The translations under genes were made by a program, and so were the position numbers. A stretch of 64,000 nt of DNA from Larimichthys crocea (taxonomy: Eukaryota; Chordata; Actinopteri; Sciaenidae). The stretch is taken from assembly GCF_000972845.2 (NCBI RefSeq), contig NC_040032.1, positions 1,321,073 through 1,385,072 of the forward strand. The letters are read 5' to 3'. The notes under the pieces were generated by a model. It had not been told where the DNA came from, ran no database searches, and saw only the letters and a program-made list of their open reading frames with translations. How positions within the stretch are numbered: the stretch's first letter is position 1; each line of letters starts with the position of its first letter. This document shows, in pieces, positions 23,401 through 35,999 of this stretch.

Positions 23401-23663
23401 ACTGAGTCGTCAACTCTTCAAATTAGCTCAGCTTCACTTCAATGGGTGAGTGAGTCACACAGACAGTGAGGAATACTTTTTCTTGTGCAATTAATCCTAA
23501 AAGTACTAATAAAGCTCTGTTCTCCTCTTCTTCTCCAAGTGGTGCCAGAGGACCGGCCCTCTCAGTTATCCCCGAGGTCAGACGCCTGCTCTGCCTTCAC
23601 TGTGGTCCTCAGTGTCCGGAATTACAGGAGCTGCAAGCTATGGAGGACTGTCTACGAGGGTAG
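15235..23663 (+). CDS. smyd4: smyd4: SET and MYND domain-containing protein 4
   Basis: Predicted protein-lysine methyltransferase of the SMYD family. Exons: 15235-15371, 15590-15734, 17052-17140, 18763-19744, 19870-20136, 20514-20716, 22136-22277, 22368-22484, 23322-23445 and 23540-23663 (TAG). Start MMDFPCVRWQEYAAQKW resembles human MDLPVDEWKSYLLQKW. A second ATG follows directly at 15238. The product would be about 776 residues (human 804). Landmarks: TPR-like ANRSAALYHLQH near residue 105; MYND zinc finger near 253-292 (CHRCLTETLRPVPC, YCSTSC); SET motif NHSCCPNTS near 478 and ILHCYG near 537; post-SET cysteines LCQCEAC; C-terminal helical repeats. Phases agree at all junctions except exon 3/exon 4, where one base appears to be missing. 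Introns hold a SINE, a hAT-like element, a fish repeat and LINE pieces. Confidence 0.94.
15955..16165 (-). mobile_element. tRNA-derived SINE, internally deleted (smyd4 intron 2)
   Basis: Shares TTAGGGCGAGATGTGGGGTA, GTACACCCTGGACAAGTC and AACATGCAAACTCCACACAG with the copy at 55.4 kb. The head read on the minus strand keeps a box-A-like TGGTTAGC and a box-B-like GGTTTGAACC. About 90 bp in the middle are missing relative to the other copy. Confidence 0.7.
16172..16221 (+). repeat. (AAT)n microsatellite, about 16 units
   Basis: Trinucleotide run in smyd4 intron 2, between the SINE and the hAT-like element. Confidence 0.98.
16221..17036. mobile_element. hAT-like non-autonomous element in smyd4 intron 2
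   Basis: The left end TTAGGGCTGTCAATCGATTA and the right end TTAATCGACAAAATTACAGCC are imperfect inverted repeats. Both ends carry the TTAATCGCGATTAAT / TTTAACGCGTTAATC type stretches of a common fish TIR element. The interior contains GTCCGCCATATTGGAG and CCAAAATGGCGGCC. No transposase frame. Its right end lies about 15 bp before smyd4 exon 3. Confidence 0.65.
17052..17140 (+). CDS. smyd4: smyd4 exon 3, apparently one base short of frame
   Basis: The exon reads GICFAPISSKQL followed by ANRSAALYHLQH, matching human SMYD4 ANRSAALFHLGQY. Acceptor is ATGACAG and donor AG/GTAAGT. It enters in phase 0 but has 89 bases, so it leaves two bases over, while exon 4 needs phase 0 (ESLEDIDEALKNGYPSHLL). 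Direct joining meets TAG within seven codons. Residue counting against human suggests 90 bases were ancestral. The exon is too short for ordinary ORF detection. Confidence 0.85.
17388..17476. repeat. (TA)n-rich microsatellite
   Basis: TA dinucleotides with interruptions (AATAT) in smyd4 intron 3. Self-complementary. Confidence 0.95.
20225..20470 (+). repeat. Dispersed percomorph repeat in smyd4 intron 5
   Basis: Contains TTTTATTTGTATAGCCCAAA, AGAGGGCTTTACAATCTGTA, GTGAGGAAAAACTTGCC, AGGGATCCCTCTCCCAGGAC and GTGCAATAGATGTCACGTGT, a series I recall from many fish introns. Ends only about 40 bp before the exon 6 acceptor. Class unknown. Confidence 0.55.
21258..21780 (+). mobile_element. LINE fragment interrupted by an assembly gap
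   Basis: Frame reads RMSRNVHRLLKARDKAFKAG, ALRKARANLSSGIRKSKQEY and NKITSLFKDSKNAQSL, the ORF2 region between endonuclease and RT of jockey/L2-like LINEs. A run of Ns follows, then a 3' UTR-like tail rich in CTTGTCTTGT ending ACAAATAAAACTGACAAG. Confidence 0.6.
21495..21504. other. Assembly gap (10 N)
   Basis: Ten unknown bases inside a LINE fragment in smyd4 intron 6. The true length is unknown. No exon is expected in the gap because exons 6 and 7 join in phase. Confidence 0.95.
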
Positions 23664-26600
23664 TCTTACTTACTGATGAAAATGATTCAAATCTGTGTAT
23701 TCTTCTCTTTGAGAAACTAAAATGTTCCTTTTTTACAAGCCCTTGTGTTTGTATATACATGTACTTTTATTGTGATATATAAATACACTGTTCTAGAAGC
23801 AACACGCGAGTCTGCACAGCTGCCAAATGGCCACAGGTATACATGCGGTTGATTGTGGCTCTCTGACCTCTTGGTGTCAGAATGTATCCATCAATAGTTT
23901 CAATTTCATGCTTCAGTGGTGGCCGTGCAGCACAAGGCAACTTTTCCACCAGGTGCTTCCAGCTTCCATGTAAAGAATGAGACTGAAGGGAATGTGCGGG
24001 CTTTTAATGACCGTGGTTAAGAAATGGTTTAGATTCCAGCTGGTTAATCAATCTATACAATCTCCAAATACCCTCGGCTGCTACACACACATATAGGTAC
24101 ACCTCTGACCTTCAGGTGGCAGCAGTTAGCCACTGACAAATTCAATTTCATGCTCTGATGGCTGGAAAGCAAGATGTAGCACTGACTGGACCTACAGCAC
24201 CCACCCCATGTCCTTCAAGACCTTTATACATCTAACTTAAAAGTCTTTAAAGGCCTGTTAAAGCATGACATGTATGTTAAGGCTTTTAGTTTTTCCCTCT
24301 CTCATTTCATAATGGATCAGTAACCCTCTATGTAACTAGTGGATGAAGAATAATTTCTAGTGTGTCACATAAACGGTCAGAAAATAAGGTGTCCGGTCAC
24401 TGTGAGCTCTGCAGTAGAGGTTCACTGGTTTTCAGACATGAGAGACGACTCCTGTTGAGCAAAGACAATAAAATAGCGATCACAGCTGGAACTCTGAGGC
24501 ATCTGCCAGTTAGACATCGCCTGTGTCTGGAGGGCGGCCAATCTGACAGACGTGGATAAGTACTTGCAGGAAGTCAAGGTTAAGTCAAAAACACCACAGA
24601 GGCAGCTGGTGAGTCGTGTAACAGTGAACTCAAAAGGCCCCACCGGGCAGGTTCCTGCTGATCACTGTCATGACGAGGTTGCCACAGGTCCCGGACCAAT
24701 GAACGGAAAGTCAAGAGACAAACAAGTATAGTAATATCACAGGTCTTTAGAGTATTCAGAGGAAAACTCAGATCACAGCTGCAGACGATAATTATTTTCA
24801 TCATGTATCAATCTGCTGATTAATTTCTCCATCTGGTTTGGTCTGTAAAACATTGAAACATCCTGATACATGTACCATTTTGTCTGATCAACAGTTCAAA
24901 ATGTTTACTCCAGTGTAAGACACATTTGAGACCCTGGAATTACAAATTAAAAAACAAAACAATGAGTGAATTGATTATCGATTTCTGTTTTAAATCAACT
25001 AATCATTGCAACTCTGAGTTTACACAGGGTTGACACAACCTTCTTAAAATAAACATCAGACAATACGTACTGCAAATAGAAACGTGTCCTTTCTGTAACC
25101 CGAGATGATTTTATTTTGTCTTATTACTGATCATGTTGATGCACAGTCTGTAGACAGTCAAACAATACAATACATTTTTGAATTCAATGTGAGATAGTAA
25201 CTCCTTTCCATGCTCAAATCCCCTTTAGATAATCCTCAGCACTTCTTTGTACAGTTTCTCCTCTAACAAGCTGCTCCATATTAAGGTAACATGACATAAA
25301 ATCTGCAAATGTTGAGCCAGAGATAACAATGCTTACAGAGATATAAAGTGATCCCACACACAATAGGACATCCCTTCATAGTTGTCATAGTAATCCTAGA
25401 GATAATAAAGCTACAGTATTTGAATGCTGAAATCCAGTAATATCCCTCTATAAACACACTGATAAAAGAATATTGATATAAAAAAAAGACCATTATGAGT
25501 CAGGTTTTAGTTTTAGTGTCTCTCTTTGCACACAGATTCTGATGTATTTCTGGTTGTTTGTTGGCTTCTGTGAGCTAAGCTATGTGTGCGTCTCAGCCAG
25601 GAGCTTGGGGAGAAAATGTAAGCTTGTGTTCATAAGAAAAGACACAAGCAAATTGGAAAATATTGTGGAGAAGGCAGGGAAATGAAGAGGAAGAGAAACA
25701 CAGGCAGCATGAATAAGACTGCAGACGTCTTGCTGTTCCAGTATCAGATCGCAAGTTCCTCATTCGACTGTCCAGTGCCATTTGAGGCCATTTCCAGTAG
25801 CTGTGATCTCAGGCTTATCAGATGTCTTGCTATACATAATGCAATCAAAATTGGCCAGACCGCAAACAAAAAGTGTATTCTGTAACAATGCTTGCGTCGA
25901 TATCTGTAACACAGACAGACTGAGTTACGAACAGCCGAGTTTGCCTGACTTTACGTGTCTCCTGTAAGCCATTACAACCACCCTGCATGAATTATACACA
26001 CAGCTGTTACCATAACAACTCAACTCAACCATGACAGCTCAACTCTGACCTTCAGTGTGAAGGTGTGACTGCAATGGTAAAGTGACACACAGTTTAAAGC
26101 ATGGAATGATACAAGCTACGGTGAGATCATCAGAATAATCACAAGCTGCTTCGATAAACAAACTTGTAATGAGATACACAATACCTCTACAGAGTGTAGC
26201 ATGAATGTTTTTCATTTATGATGAGGGGTGGAATTATTATTGTCACCTTGAAAATTTGATGCTACAAACTATAATAAGAGTAACCTACAAACTAACTACA
26301 AAAAAACTACAAACTAACTACAAAAAGAGTGTCATATTTGAGAGGTATGAAGTCTTTCATCCGGAATCACAAACAAATCCAGTGATTTGTAATTGTACCA
26401 CTATTAAGTTAGAGCACTGGTTCTCAAACTGTGGTACATGTAGTGTTGGTTGTACGCAACCTCCTTGAAGCTGTATGTGGAGGAATCCAAAACAAAGCAA
26501 AAAAACGCATAATACTATCAAAGTACTAAGCTGGAATGTAACTTGAAGGAGTTTTTTTTTCTTTATTTTCTAAAATATTTTGTTTCAATATCAGCTTGAT

Positions 26601-29600
26601 ATGTAGACACATTTATGGAGGTAACGCACACGTCCACAATTAGCTATAAGCTAAAGTTGGTGGTAAGATAAATATGTCAGTGCAGGTAAAACAAACAGCA
26701 ACCATGGCTCCAAACAAGAAATATTATTTATTACTTTTTCACCACACTAGCTCTGGTTCTTTAGCTGCACCATTGCACTAGTCACCAGTCCTTTATCCAG
26801 TGTACAAATGTTACTGCTGTACTTACCTGTATGTACAACTGAGAGCACAGTGAACGGGAGTCAAATTCCTCATGTGTACACACACCTGGCCAATAAAATG
26901 ATTCTGATTCTGATTCATCTGGTTCTGTTCGGGATTCAACAACAGTCAACAAAATAATAAATCTTCCTATTAAGAATACCTGCCTCCTGTGTCAACTGTC
27001 TGCAGGTGAATTTGTATTTGTCATGATGGTGGTACTTGGAGAACCGAATGTTTTCGGAGGTGGTGCATGACGTGAAAAGTTTGAGAAATACTTAGAGGAT
27101 TCACAAAAGACAGATTTAAACAAGGAGCCTGCAGCCCACTATCTGTGAAGCTGCGATGTTGATTGTAATGAAAGTCATTACAAAGAATTTGCCTCATAAT
27201 GGTACTGAATGAAAATGGTGAAAATCAATGGAGTAGTGAGATATTCTGATGTTTTGTCCTAAAAAAAATGGTGAATGAAATGGGTCCTACAATTCCCACA
27301 ATGCAACTGTTTCTTTATCTAGACCCTCAGTGTCTCATAAGCTCCCTCCTGTTTCAAACTCTGCTTCCAGTGTCTAACAGGTTTTCCAACAAAAACGTAT
27401 AATCATGATAACTTGTTGTCTTCAGAGCATCAGGAGACGTCAAACAGCCGCTTTAACAGGCACTCCTCATGACAGGTAAACTGATCCTGATGTGTTAAGC
27501 TGCTGGAGTGTCTCTTAACCTGTCTTGCTTGTTTTGCTTTTATTCAGAGTTAAGCTTTCAGACACTACTGTCAGTTTATCTGTCCAATCGAAGAGCAGAG
27601 GCTTAAAGTCACTGCCACTATAGTACAGAGGCCAAGCTCCAAAAAACCCAAAAGAAGACCAGATACTAAAAGCAACGGAAGCAAAGCATTAATGCTTAAA
27701 CTGTTCAGTCACATTTTTACAGCTTTAATCATTTCGAGTTGCTGTCATTGTTGTTTGTGATCAGAATTTTCTTTCATTTTGGTTCTTACACTGTACCAAT
27801 CCCTCTTACCTCCCTTTCACCACTTATCCATCAACCTGTATTTTAAATCCCCCCAGGCAAACCCCTGTGGAGGGTCTCATGTTCACCGTTATTGGACAGA
27901 ATATCCCCTCTTGTTGCTTTCTAACGATCCTGATAGTTACACAAGCCCCTCACTCGGCACTCTCAGAGCTCTGACCCCCTTGAGCTCTCCGATGTCTGCA
28001 TCTACCTTTAAGTGGATTTGTTCCTTTAGTCGGTCTCCTCGATCTTTCAGCCCCTCTCACCATAGCAGAGGACATCTGATACATGATGCAGACGATGCTA
28101 ATGTGGCTGGTGCTCATGTAAAAATAAAATCCCCATCACTCTCTCACATAGGCAGGGTTATTACAGCCTATTATGGAAATGGCTGACAGTAAATAATAGT
28201 CATTCAAGACCAAATGTTAAGTACAATGATGTATTAAACAGTTTAGAAAGAAAGTTTATCTCGATCTCTGTCGGAACAAAAATAGAAACATTCATTAGTT
28301 TTTACTTGCACTTGCAGGCTGCAATTTCAACATCCAAATCATGATTAGAAAGAGACAGGAGGGGCTTGTGGGTTGAATGAGAATCACAATCTATGTGTTC
28401 GAGTGCTGGTATAATTTCAGCTGCAGAGAGAGAGGGGAGCCTTGCTAAATTTGGCACGTTTGCGTGAGAGGCGTGTATACTACTGGACAAGGTGAGGGTC
28501 AGACGGGGCGCCAGACCCGCCGGCAATCACTCTCCTGAAACAGTTCACCTTGCTGGAACATAGTCCCAAACCTATGACTAAGCAGCAAGCATAGAGTTTG
28601 ATTGGCATTCCAGTCTTTGGCTTTTTTTAGCCGTGTAAACAGCTGGATGAATAGAAGATATTCATGGTTTAGGATGAATCCTACTGACTTGACTTACTGA
28701 TTATTAGTCACAATGATCCTTTAACTTTTTAACTAGCACCACTATCATTGTCAAATATTTGTTCGATACTTTGGTTTATCATCGTTAATATTAACGACAT
28801 TCCCTCTTCTACTTTGACGCTAATTCATAAATGCTAGCATGAGCTATGACACTTATTTTGCAAAGATTACACCCATATAGGCCTACGTATGATTACACCT
28901 TCTGTTTGTGTCTTTGTGAGCATATCATGTATCATGTATGTGTAAGTTATCATTTAGCTAACACCATGCAGCCCCACAGAGTCTCTAGCATGGCGGTAGA
29001 CTCCAGTTTCCTTGTTTGTGAGTTTGGGAAGTTATGTTTGACCTTTTCTACATCAGTTGATTCCTGTACAAATCCTGAAGTAATGTTATTATTTTGTATA
29101 ATTTTGATTTCATTGTCATCTTACACAATGAGAGGAGTTGTTGCCGACAGACTCCCTGACTACTGTCTCTTTGCTTGTTGTGATGTTCCCAGATATGAAA
29201 GTTGAATATTGCTGACATTATTCATCACCACACCAGGGAACAATAGCCCAAGTGACATATTCTGAGCCCTCAAAAAGCAAATAAAAAATATTGACTGGAA
29301 ATTCGCCCTTGGGGAAATTTATTTATTTACTTAGTTTATATTCTGTGCTGTCAGCTCTAACCTCTGCAGCCTAGAGTACTAAATGTGTTAGAAGAATAAA
29401 AGGGCTGCAACTCCTTTTCTATCTTTTCTCATAACTGCTATAAAAGTGTATCAATCTGACAAAGCAATGATAATAGAAGTGGGACATATTTTGTGTGTGT
29501 TTGATGAAGCTGTAGTCGAGTTTTCTAAAACAGGCTCACATAAAACCGTAGATCTATCTTGTCGAGCCATGGGGGTAAAAGCTAAGAATAGGTCCCTCTC

Positions 29601-31960
29601 TCTCTCACTGCTCTCCAGATAAAAATAATGACCTCCCCTTTTTAATAAGCTCCGCCATAATAAATGTAAGATAATCTCTTCCTCCTCTTCCTTGTCCATC
29701 TATCCATGCCTCCTTTTCTCTGCAGATGTCTCACTCTGGTCGCAGCCGTAATAGCAGAGTATTTTCAGCACCGTGGTGAAACGTGGATGGATGATGAAGA
29801 CATTTCCCTCTATGACCGCTCATGCTTCTCCTTCATCGGCTGTCCCTCCCTGTAGTGTAATATGATCCTTTATTGCTCTCTGTAGAGACATTTCATTTTC
29901 ACTTTTTCTCTTCACAAGAAAAGTACAGGATCAGCTACAGAGCAGACGGGACTTTGGTGTCATGTTCAAGGACACCTCAGTAGGGAAGTGCTAGTCCTCC
30001 TGCTGTCCCAGCCCCAGAATAGTGGTGGTTTACCTTGGAAGGTTCACCCTGATTGTGGGTAGAAGTGATGGACAGGTGGAGGGTACTACACTGATTGTCT
30101 GGCCCTGCCAAACATAAATATTGTCTCTTATTTTGCCCCTTCAGGAGCGCCTGTCAGCACCAAGGTTTATTGAAAGAGGATGAGGGAGTGATGTCAGGTA
30201 GGCCAGGCCACAATGTATGAGTTTGTTCTCAAAAAAAAGTTCACGTCCTTTATTTGTCCTTTTTATTTAATTGATTTAAAGTGATTAATTTGAGCTGTTT
30301 GTATCTGGATAGGCTGCCGCTGGTATTTAACGATTAGGTAACTGGCATCAACACACTTGATTTGTCACTTGATGATCTGATGACCTATGGACTCTGGAAA
30401 CTCTCTCTGCCCCTGACAAATGTTACTTCTGACCTCAGTCTGATTGTATACTTGAACAAAGTACACAGACTTTATGCTGAGCATCGTATTAATGCATATA
30501 AACAGAATATGACCATTGATGATACGGTACCACCATGTTATTTAACTCAAATGAGTGAAAGAGCACAAACAGTACAGTATTTATAGTATAAATATCTCTC
30601 ATACAAATCATTTTATCCTTGTAGTGGCACTGAAACTGGATCACCTGGAACTGATTAACCCCTTCTAATGGGACTGGCGACAGGCCAGTGTCTTGCCCTG
30701 ACTCAGGCAGTTGGTTCACTTTCCAAGGGTGTCACTGATACACTTCACCCTTCAGTGTGAGTGCCTTAACCGCCATGGGCGTCAGTCGATGACAGCCACA
30801 AGGACAAATAGCGGTCACCTGAACATCAGATATCAACCGTTTTGTAATTCAATCTAAATAGAGACATTGCAAATCCGAGCCAAGTATCCGTATCGTTTGT
30901 CGTGATCAAACTCAATGTTCATTATGGACCAGGAAGAGACGTAAACTAATCCAACTGGCTACAGGAGGAGTCATTGTGTAATACTAACTGTGTAAAGGCA
31001 TAGGACTTTGGGGGGGGGTTAAAATATATACAAACACAAACACATTTGTTCGCACTCAAGTCCTTAGACCTGAAGGTTTCATTTTGCAGCCCAATAAACA
31101 GGATTAATTAACAAAATAATAAACCTTTTTGACCAAAACAATGCCATAATAACCCAAACAAACTGTTGTGTGGAACAAAATCAATTGATTATTACATGAT
31201 TATTACATAATTAACTCACAGACATCTTAATAAAACATTACAAAAACATTTTGGTGTAGGGGTGATTCTAAAGTCAGTTACATGATAGTCAAAATTAGCT
31301 CTTGGATTTAGATCAATAAAGTATAACCTGTAAATGTGCAGCTGTATTACATGCTCATGTGATGAATTCAAAGACTGCATATTTAGAAAGTGTGTGAATT
31401 TGATCTTCACTTCCTCCTCTGGACTATTGATTTCATATCACATTACATTCAGACCTCCACATTAGAAGAGTTTGAGGACTGTGGAGTACCACTGAGAGAA
31501 TGTGATGCATCACATGAAAGTACGTCCCCCCAGTCAAGACTGTAATGTGAAAAATTATAAAGTTATGTATCAGTGTGACTATAAGGTTCGAAAACATCCT
31601 TCATCTACAACCTTGAAATGGAATATTAAATTTTTATTATATGCAGGAGATTTGGTGGGCAAGAAAGATGGTTAATGGAATATTATATTTATTATTATAT
31701 TATGTATAAAGAAAGAAAAGAACTTATGAAAGAAAAAGTTAGTTATTTTACTTTTCCTGTGTGTGTTTATGTATCAACTAATATAATGTTTTCACCCTAT
31801 CTTTAGAGATCCTATATGAATCTCTAAACAACTAATAATAATAATTATAATTAATAATTTACTGCTGTTTGTATTATTATATTAGTAAAATACAATTTAT
31901 TTCGATTGTTTATATTAATATCAGAATCCAACAAAGAGAATATATTCCAGAGAGTATATT
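23664..31960. other. Intergenic DNA after smyd4
   Basis: No gene recognised. An AATAAA at about 24467 could end the smyd4 transcript, but this is weak. Two loosely similar segments (23860-23920 and 24105-24165, both with TCAATTTCATGCT) suggest an old repeat. The L2 tail at 26740-26925 is the only clear element. The 135-codon frame at 27779 has no known domain. Confidence 0.5.
26740..26925 (+). mobile_element. L2/CR1-type LINE 3' tail
   Basis: 3' UTR-like sequence ending CCTGGCCAATAAAATGATTC followed by short TGATTC repeats, the usual 3' terminus of L2/CR1-family LINEs in fish. Strongly 5'-truncated. Confidence 0.6.
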
Positions 31961-32065
31961 AACAGCAGTAGCTCAGTTTGTAAGGACTTGGGGAACCAGA
32001 GGGTGGCCAGTTCAGTTTCAGCACAGACCACAGTATGGTGTGTGGAGCAATAACTGTATAAAGAA
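31961..32065 (+). mobile_element. tRNA-derived SINE head
   Basis: GCAGTAGCTCAGTTTGTAAG resembles a box A and GGTGGCCAGTTCAGTTTC a degraded box B, in the layout of a common percomorph tRNA-like SINE. The remainder of the element, if present, fades by about 32110. Confidence 0.5.
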
Positions 32066-32179
32066 TGGATAGTGCATGAGTGACGTAATCCACAGACGAA
32101 GACATGGATCATCAGCAGACCCGAGGCAGTCTTAAATGACTCCTGGATCCTCTAAGTAAAAAATAAATAATCCCCATTG

Positions 32180-32690
32180 AGGGAATAAGATAAGATATAA
32201 TAGACTTTAATGATCCCACACCAGGGAAATTCACTTTTCACAGCAGCTCATATACACAAGGATGATAAGAAATGACTCAGAAATAAAAATACATACAGAT
32301 AAGAAAAGAAAAAACACTCACAAGTAAGAAATCTATAGAAAAGGTCATGAAGTCATGCTGATGAAAGTCATGAAGTCATGCTGATGAAAGTCATGAAGTC
32401 ATGCTGAAGAAAGTCATGAAGTCATGCTAAAGAAAGTCATGAAGTCATGCTGAAGAAAGTCATGACGTCATGCTGATGAAAGTCATGAAGTCATGCTGAT
32501 GAAAGTCATGAAGTCATGCAGTGTTAAAGAGTGTGACAGCTGTTGAATGAAGGACCTGTGGTAGATCTCCTTCTTACATGGTGGGAGTAGCAGTCTGTTA
32601 CTGAAGGAGCTGTTTAAGACCTCCACAGTCTCATGCAGGAGGTGAGAGGAGTTGTTTGTGATGGATGTCACATCATGAACATGAACATGC
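32180..32690 (-). mobile_element. LINE ORF2 C-terminal fragment with 3' tail (minus-strand arm)
   Basis: Minus strand encodes the same TSITNNSSHLLHETVEVLNS and RSFIQQLSHSL stretch as the copy at 34.5 kb. It then has an expanded short tandem repeat (32339-32520) and a 3' end with GGGAAATTCACTT and TTTAATGATCCCACACC near 32205-32235, a motif common at fish LINE 3' ends. Confidence 0.65.
32339..32520. repeat. Minisatellite of about 22 bp, eight units
   Basis: Unit AAAGTCATGAAGTCATGCTG plus GA/AAGA spacer, repeated about eight times with minor variation (one GACGTCATG, one CTAAAG). The same unit occurs only twice in the LINE copy at 34.68 kb, so it expanded after this copy inserted. Confidence 0.9.
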
Positions 32691-34369
32691 TCCTCTCCCC
32701 CACTTCCTCTGTGGAGTCTAGGGGGCAGTCCAGGATAGAGACCTCTGGACCTCCTCACCAGTTAGTTGAGTCTTTTCTTAAAATAAAAGTAAATCTTCTC
32801 CTGCTCTTACATGTTAAATTATATGTTAAGTTATGACATAGACTGTCAGAGTGATTCATCATAGTTTTCCATTCTGGCCACACAGAGTGATCAGCGGCAA
32901 CAGCTAACTCCTCTGATTGAGTGACTTGGCTTTGTTCGCCCGGTTGTGTCCGTCTGGCTATGGCTCACTCTATTACAAGTCTAAATGACTAATTAATGGT
33001 CCCGAGACAGGTGACACCGGCTTCTCAAGATCTATTTACACCCTCATCACCACGAGGCTCTAGCTGGACTCCCCTGCACTTCTCCCTCACCTTCATCCTC
33101 TCCCCTCCACGCTCATCCCCTCATGTCTTATTCATCTGGTGGCGGAGTACTGTTTAAGAAGCAGGTCTGCGGATAGACAGATGGGCAGATTGAGAGACAG
33201 GTGATCTAGACAAATAGAGGTAGAGACTTCATTTGGCATTGGAGGGAGAGAGAGATAAAAAAAGAGCGAGGCGGCTGATGTGTTACTATCTTCACTGGTC
33301 TTTTCAACTGTGAGGTATTTTGCAGTCCTGAGGAGAGATAGATGAACTCTGATCTCCACCTACCTATGAGTGCAGAACACCCACACTTCTCTCTGAAGAG
33401 TCTATGTTGGTCAGATAGATAGTATTCAACCCTGTGTGTGTGTGTATGTGTGTAAAAACACATTATTCACAGTTTCTGTGAGTTTCTTCAGAGTCCTTCA
33501 ACTTCTCACCCCCAGTTGCTTTTTAAAGTGACGGACACTATCAAACATTCACACACGGAGTGCAAGGAGAACGATTCGGGAAGATTTTAGATGAAACTAC
33601 TGTTACCCATGAGCACCCTGGTGTACCAAAGTATATCCCCTGGCACCCATCTAACAGACAGCAGCAGTTTAAGTGTGTGTGCCTCTAGCCAGTAATGATC
33701 CTACACATACAAAAACTCCTTGAGTCACTTTCAAAGCCAACAGAGTTATGTCTCTGCAGAGAGGAAAGGAAACGTTCACTTTTCTTAAAGTTAGTCTGAA
33801 AGTCCTTTTCATGCAAAACTTTAATGGGCATTGCTAATCCATCAAAAGGTAAGAAGAAGGGCAGAATCCATTGAAGGTGTAATGCTGTAAATCTATGGGA
33901 AGGATAGAGCTGTGTGACAAAGTAGTTTAAAAGACCACCCTGTTATTTAAAGATCATGATTTCAGAATGGGTTTTTGAGTGCAGCTCAAATATGGGAGAC
34001 AATAGAAAGGGAAACTGGTACAATATGATGCAGTGTAATAGAACAGCACCACAAACTACTGCCTTAACCATTATTTGAATAGCATCTCTTTGAAAACTCC
34101 ACATCATACTCATTATTAGCACAGTTTTTCATAATATCGTGGACATCCACACTTTATTCATAAGTGTAGCTCCTTTATTCCTCCTTGCTATGTTCACTGT
34201 CATTTGCTGCAGCTAAGAGAATCAGATAAAAACACTTTTGCAAGGGTCAACATGTAAACGTCAGTTCTAAGCACGGGTACTGAATCATTTTTAGGCTTTT
34301 TTTATGTACACACAGTGTTCTCACTGTGATATTGTGCCAGAGAGATGATCAAGGTGCAGATTATGTCTC

Positions 34370-34750
34370 TGATGTACTGAGACTGTGTGTTGAGTTCAGA
34401 CATCTCCAGCAAGATGAAGGAGATGGTGACTGACTTCAGTTCACACTGGTGAACATCCAGGGATTGGATGTGGAGATGGTGGGAACAGTGGGGAGGAAGT
34501 TAGCAAAGCTGACATCCATCACAAACAACTCCTCTCACCTCCTGCATGAGACTGTGGAGGTCTTAAACAGCTCCTTCAGTAACAGACTGCTACTCCCACC
34601 ATGTAAGAAGGAGATCTACCACAGGTCCTTCATTCAACAGCTGTCACACTCTTTAACTCAGCATGACTTCATGACTTTCTTCAGCATGACTTCATGACTT
34701 TTTCTATAGATTTCTTACTTGTGAGTGTTTTTTCTTTTCTTATCTGCACC
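34370..34750 (+). mobile_element. LINE ORF2 C-terminal fragment (plus-strand arm of an inverted pair)
   Basis: Encodes VNIQGLDVEMVGT and then TSITNNSSHLLHETVEVLNS, SFSNRLLLPPCKKEIYHRSF and IQQLSHSLTQHDFM, the kind of C-terminal ORF2 tail seen in Rex1/L2-like fish LINEs. Its end has two copies of CAGCATGACTTCATGACTTT, then TCTATAGATTTCTTACTTGT. A nearly identical copy lies inverted at 32.2-32.7 kb. Confidence 0.65.
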
Positions 34751-35999
34751 TATTCCAACTATTCTGCACCTTCTGGTACCTGCAGGCCTCATCATCGATA
34801 TGCTTGTGTCCTCTACCTGGGTAATATCATATTTAAGTCCAGCATGTGTCAATCATGTACTAGCTGAGTGGAGGACGACAGACAGATCAGCTTGGCTGTT
34901 AAAACAAGGTTAATGAATGACGAATGACACAGCAAGGATGAAGGAGGAAATTAAAATGTGTGACTGCAGGAGCAATTTGATATATCCACATATATCATTT
35001 TATGCACAAAATGTAATCGTACATACACACAAGGCAAAAACAGTATGCAGTATGCAGCATGTGTGTCAGAAATAACGACACACCTGAGAGTAGAAGGAAA
35101 ACTCGCCTGCCAAGGTTATTGCCACCTGGTCACCCACAAGTTTACACACACACACTGTAGTCTGGAGATAGGGATGGGCAGCCTTGAGTAAATCAATTAC
35201 AAGGTTCAGTGTCAAGTTGAAGGCCGTGAGGAGGGCACCATAACAATATCCCAGCAGCGACCTGTGAATAGCAGCCACCACTAAATCGGCTCTCTGGACT
35301 GGTAGATAGCGCAGACACCTGTGGAGCAGGCCGAGGGGTCCAGAGAGGGAGAGAGGACTGAGCTGATGTCCTTGTTTGTTTGGAGAAAGAAATACTATCC
35401 CATATGCCTAAATAGGCAAAACAACCTGACGTTAATATGGCCCCTTGTGCTTATCAGGAGCAGCAGCAGTAAGGCCATTCTCCATCATTCTCTATCTCTT
35501 CCTGTCTCATTGTCTCTCTGTCTCAGTTTCTCGTTCTCACTGTCTCCCAGTATCTATATTTACATCCCCACCGAAAGCCATTTCTGTCCATCCGTTCCAG
35601 ATTTAGTGGGCATGACAGCGGAGTGCAATCAGCCCAAGACTGCAGTGCCATGGCCCCCATTAAATACAAACAAACACTAGGTCTTAATGTCTTCTATGGT
35701 TCCCGTTGTCCTTTAAAGCACCACTGCGTCACTTTTCTACCATACAATAACAGATTTTAAATCATTTTGATGCTACACTGACTTGTCATGAGGTGAATGT
35801 TGCCTCTGTCATTCACACTTTGTGCCCCGTACGTCTGTTCTCGCACTATGTAATGTATGTATGTATTACACATCACCAAATATTTCACTGATTTTGTTAA
35901 ACCATATCTTATGGAGAAAATGTTTTCTGATTTCCTGTTCCTTTCTGATTTGCAGTAAAGAAAGCTGCTGCCAACTGTAGCTGCTGTTAGCTAATGTTA

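Noticed and set aside
27779..28186. 135-codon plus-strand frame
   Set aside because: No domain, no splice partners and no recognisable homologue; proline/serine-rich chance frame.
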